Positions 54,438 through 54,457 of a stretch of 54,457 nt of DNA are shown here, in pieces. The position numbers and the translations under genes were made by a program. The DNA comes from Amycolatopsis thailandensis (lineage in GTDB: Bacteria > Actinomycetota > Actinomycetes > Mycobacteriales > Pseudonocardiaceae): positions 1 to 54,457 of the forward strand of contig NZ_NMQT01000100.1 of NCBI RefSeq assembly GCF_002234405.1, in the 5' to 3' direction. Every line of letters starts with the position of its first letter. Position 1 is the first letter of the stretch. The notes beneath the pieces are model-generated. The model worked only from the letters and a program-made list of their open reading frames with translations, was not told where the DNA came from and searched no databases.

Positions 54438-54457
54438 GCATTTCGTCCTCTGAATGC
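54438..54457. repeat. Second copy of the GCATTTCGTCCTCTGAATGC repeat (cut by the window end)
   Basis: The last 20 bases are identical to 15008-15027, the outer half of the 27-bp inverted repeat after pknG. The window ends inside it, so the inverted partner probably lies just beyond. It again directly follows a stop codon. Confidence 0.7.

Overview
The window looks like a piece of a high-GC actinomycete chromosome. The best fit is Pseudonocardiaceae, probably Amycolatopsis; this is inferred from gene content and repeat style, not proven. Supporting signs are strong G/C bias at third codon positions, many GTG starts, leaderless promoters, a PknG/GlnH/GlnX sensing locus, an orphan EspG/WXG-like/DUF3558/PPE-like set, XRE-DUF5753 and DUF397 regulators with DUF574 methyltransferases, and several families of long intergenic inverted repeats. 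No rRNA, CRISPR array, transposase or phage gene was seen.

Layout. 1-6.3 kb: the 3' part of a thiamine-diphosphate enzyme, a small protein, a cold-shock gene with long leader and strong terminator, an AcoX-like/AcoR-like pair, and a small membrane protein followed by a NarL-type two-component system. 6.4-15 kb: glnX-glnH and pknG on the plus strand, separated by an inverted four-gene type VII-associated cassette. 15-20.2 kb: thioesterase, MHS transporter, an ECF sigma factor with a putative anti-sigma protein and a secreted protein, and an L,D-transpeptidase lipoprotein. 20.4-23.1 kb: a second cold-shock gene sharing a leader motif with the first, and small regulators. 23.2-23.5 kb: tRNA-Glu, tRNA-Asp, tRNA-Phe and a terminator. 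23.6-27 kb: a MacAB-like ABC exporter. 27-35.2 kb: arylamine N-acetyltransferase behind a MerR-type promoter, a GNAT protein coupled to a PAS-GGDEF-EAL protein, a purine permease, a ferredoxin reductase-type flavoprotein and an autoregulated-looking HTH/Clp-N protein.

35.2-37.4 kb: gnd and a 740-bp gene-free region with a DnaA-box pair and a MITE-like nested inverted repeat. 37.4-42.4 kb: metallo-hydrolase, XRE regulator, two tandem DUF574 methyltransferases, two small proteins and a DUF397 protein. 42.4-46 kb: a four-gene operon of exported and membrane proteins. Its polytopic member carries two Asp-His-His motifs with the spacing of the CuC and CuD sites of PmoC/AmoC. An upstream member has signal peptide, domain, two membrane helices, then further domains, as in PmoB/AmoB. 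This is the best candidate for an undescribed system. 46-50.6 kb: an overlapping amidase-TetR-MpaB operon with a divergent TetR palindrome, a D-cysteine desulfhydrase-like gene and a DUF998 protein. 50.6-54.4 kb: a PP2C-like phosphatase divergent from a second HTH/Clp-N locus, tandem repeats, and a divergent YczE/MocR pair.

Two themes recur. First, regulators appear to sit on their own promoters: GTCAAC-GTTGAC dyads at two Clp-N loci, the TetR dyad, and the MerR-spaced promoter. Second, gaps between convergent genes often hold long inverted repeats that probably act as bidirectional terminators and belong to dispersed families.
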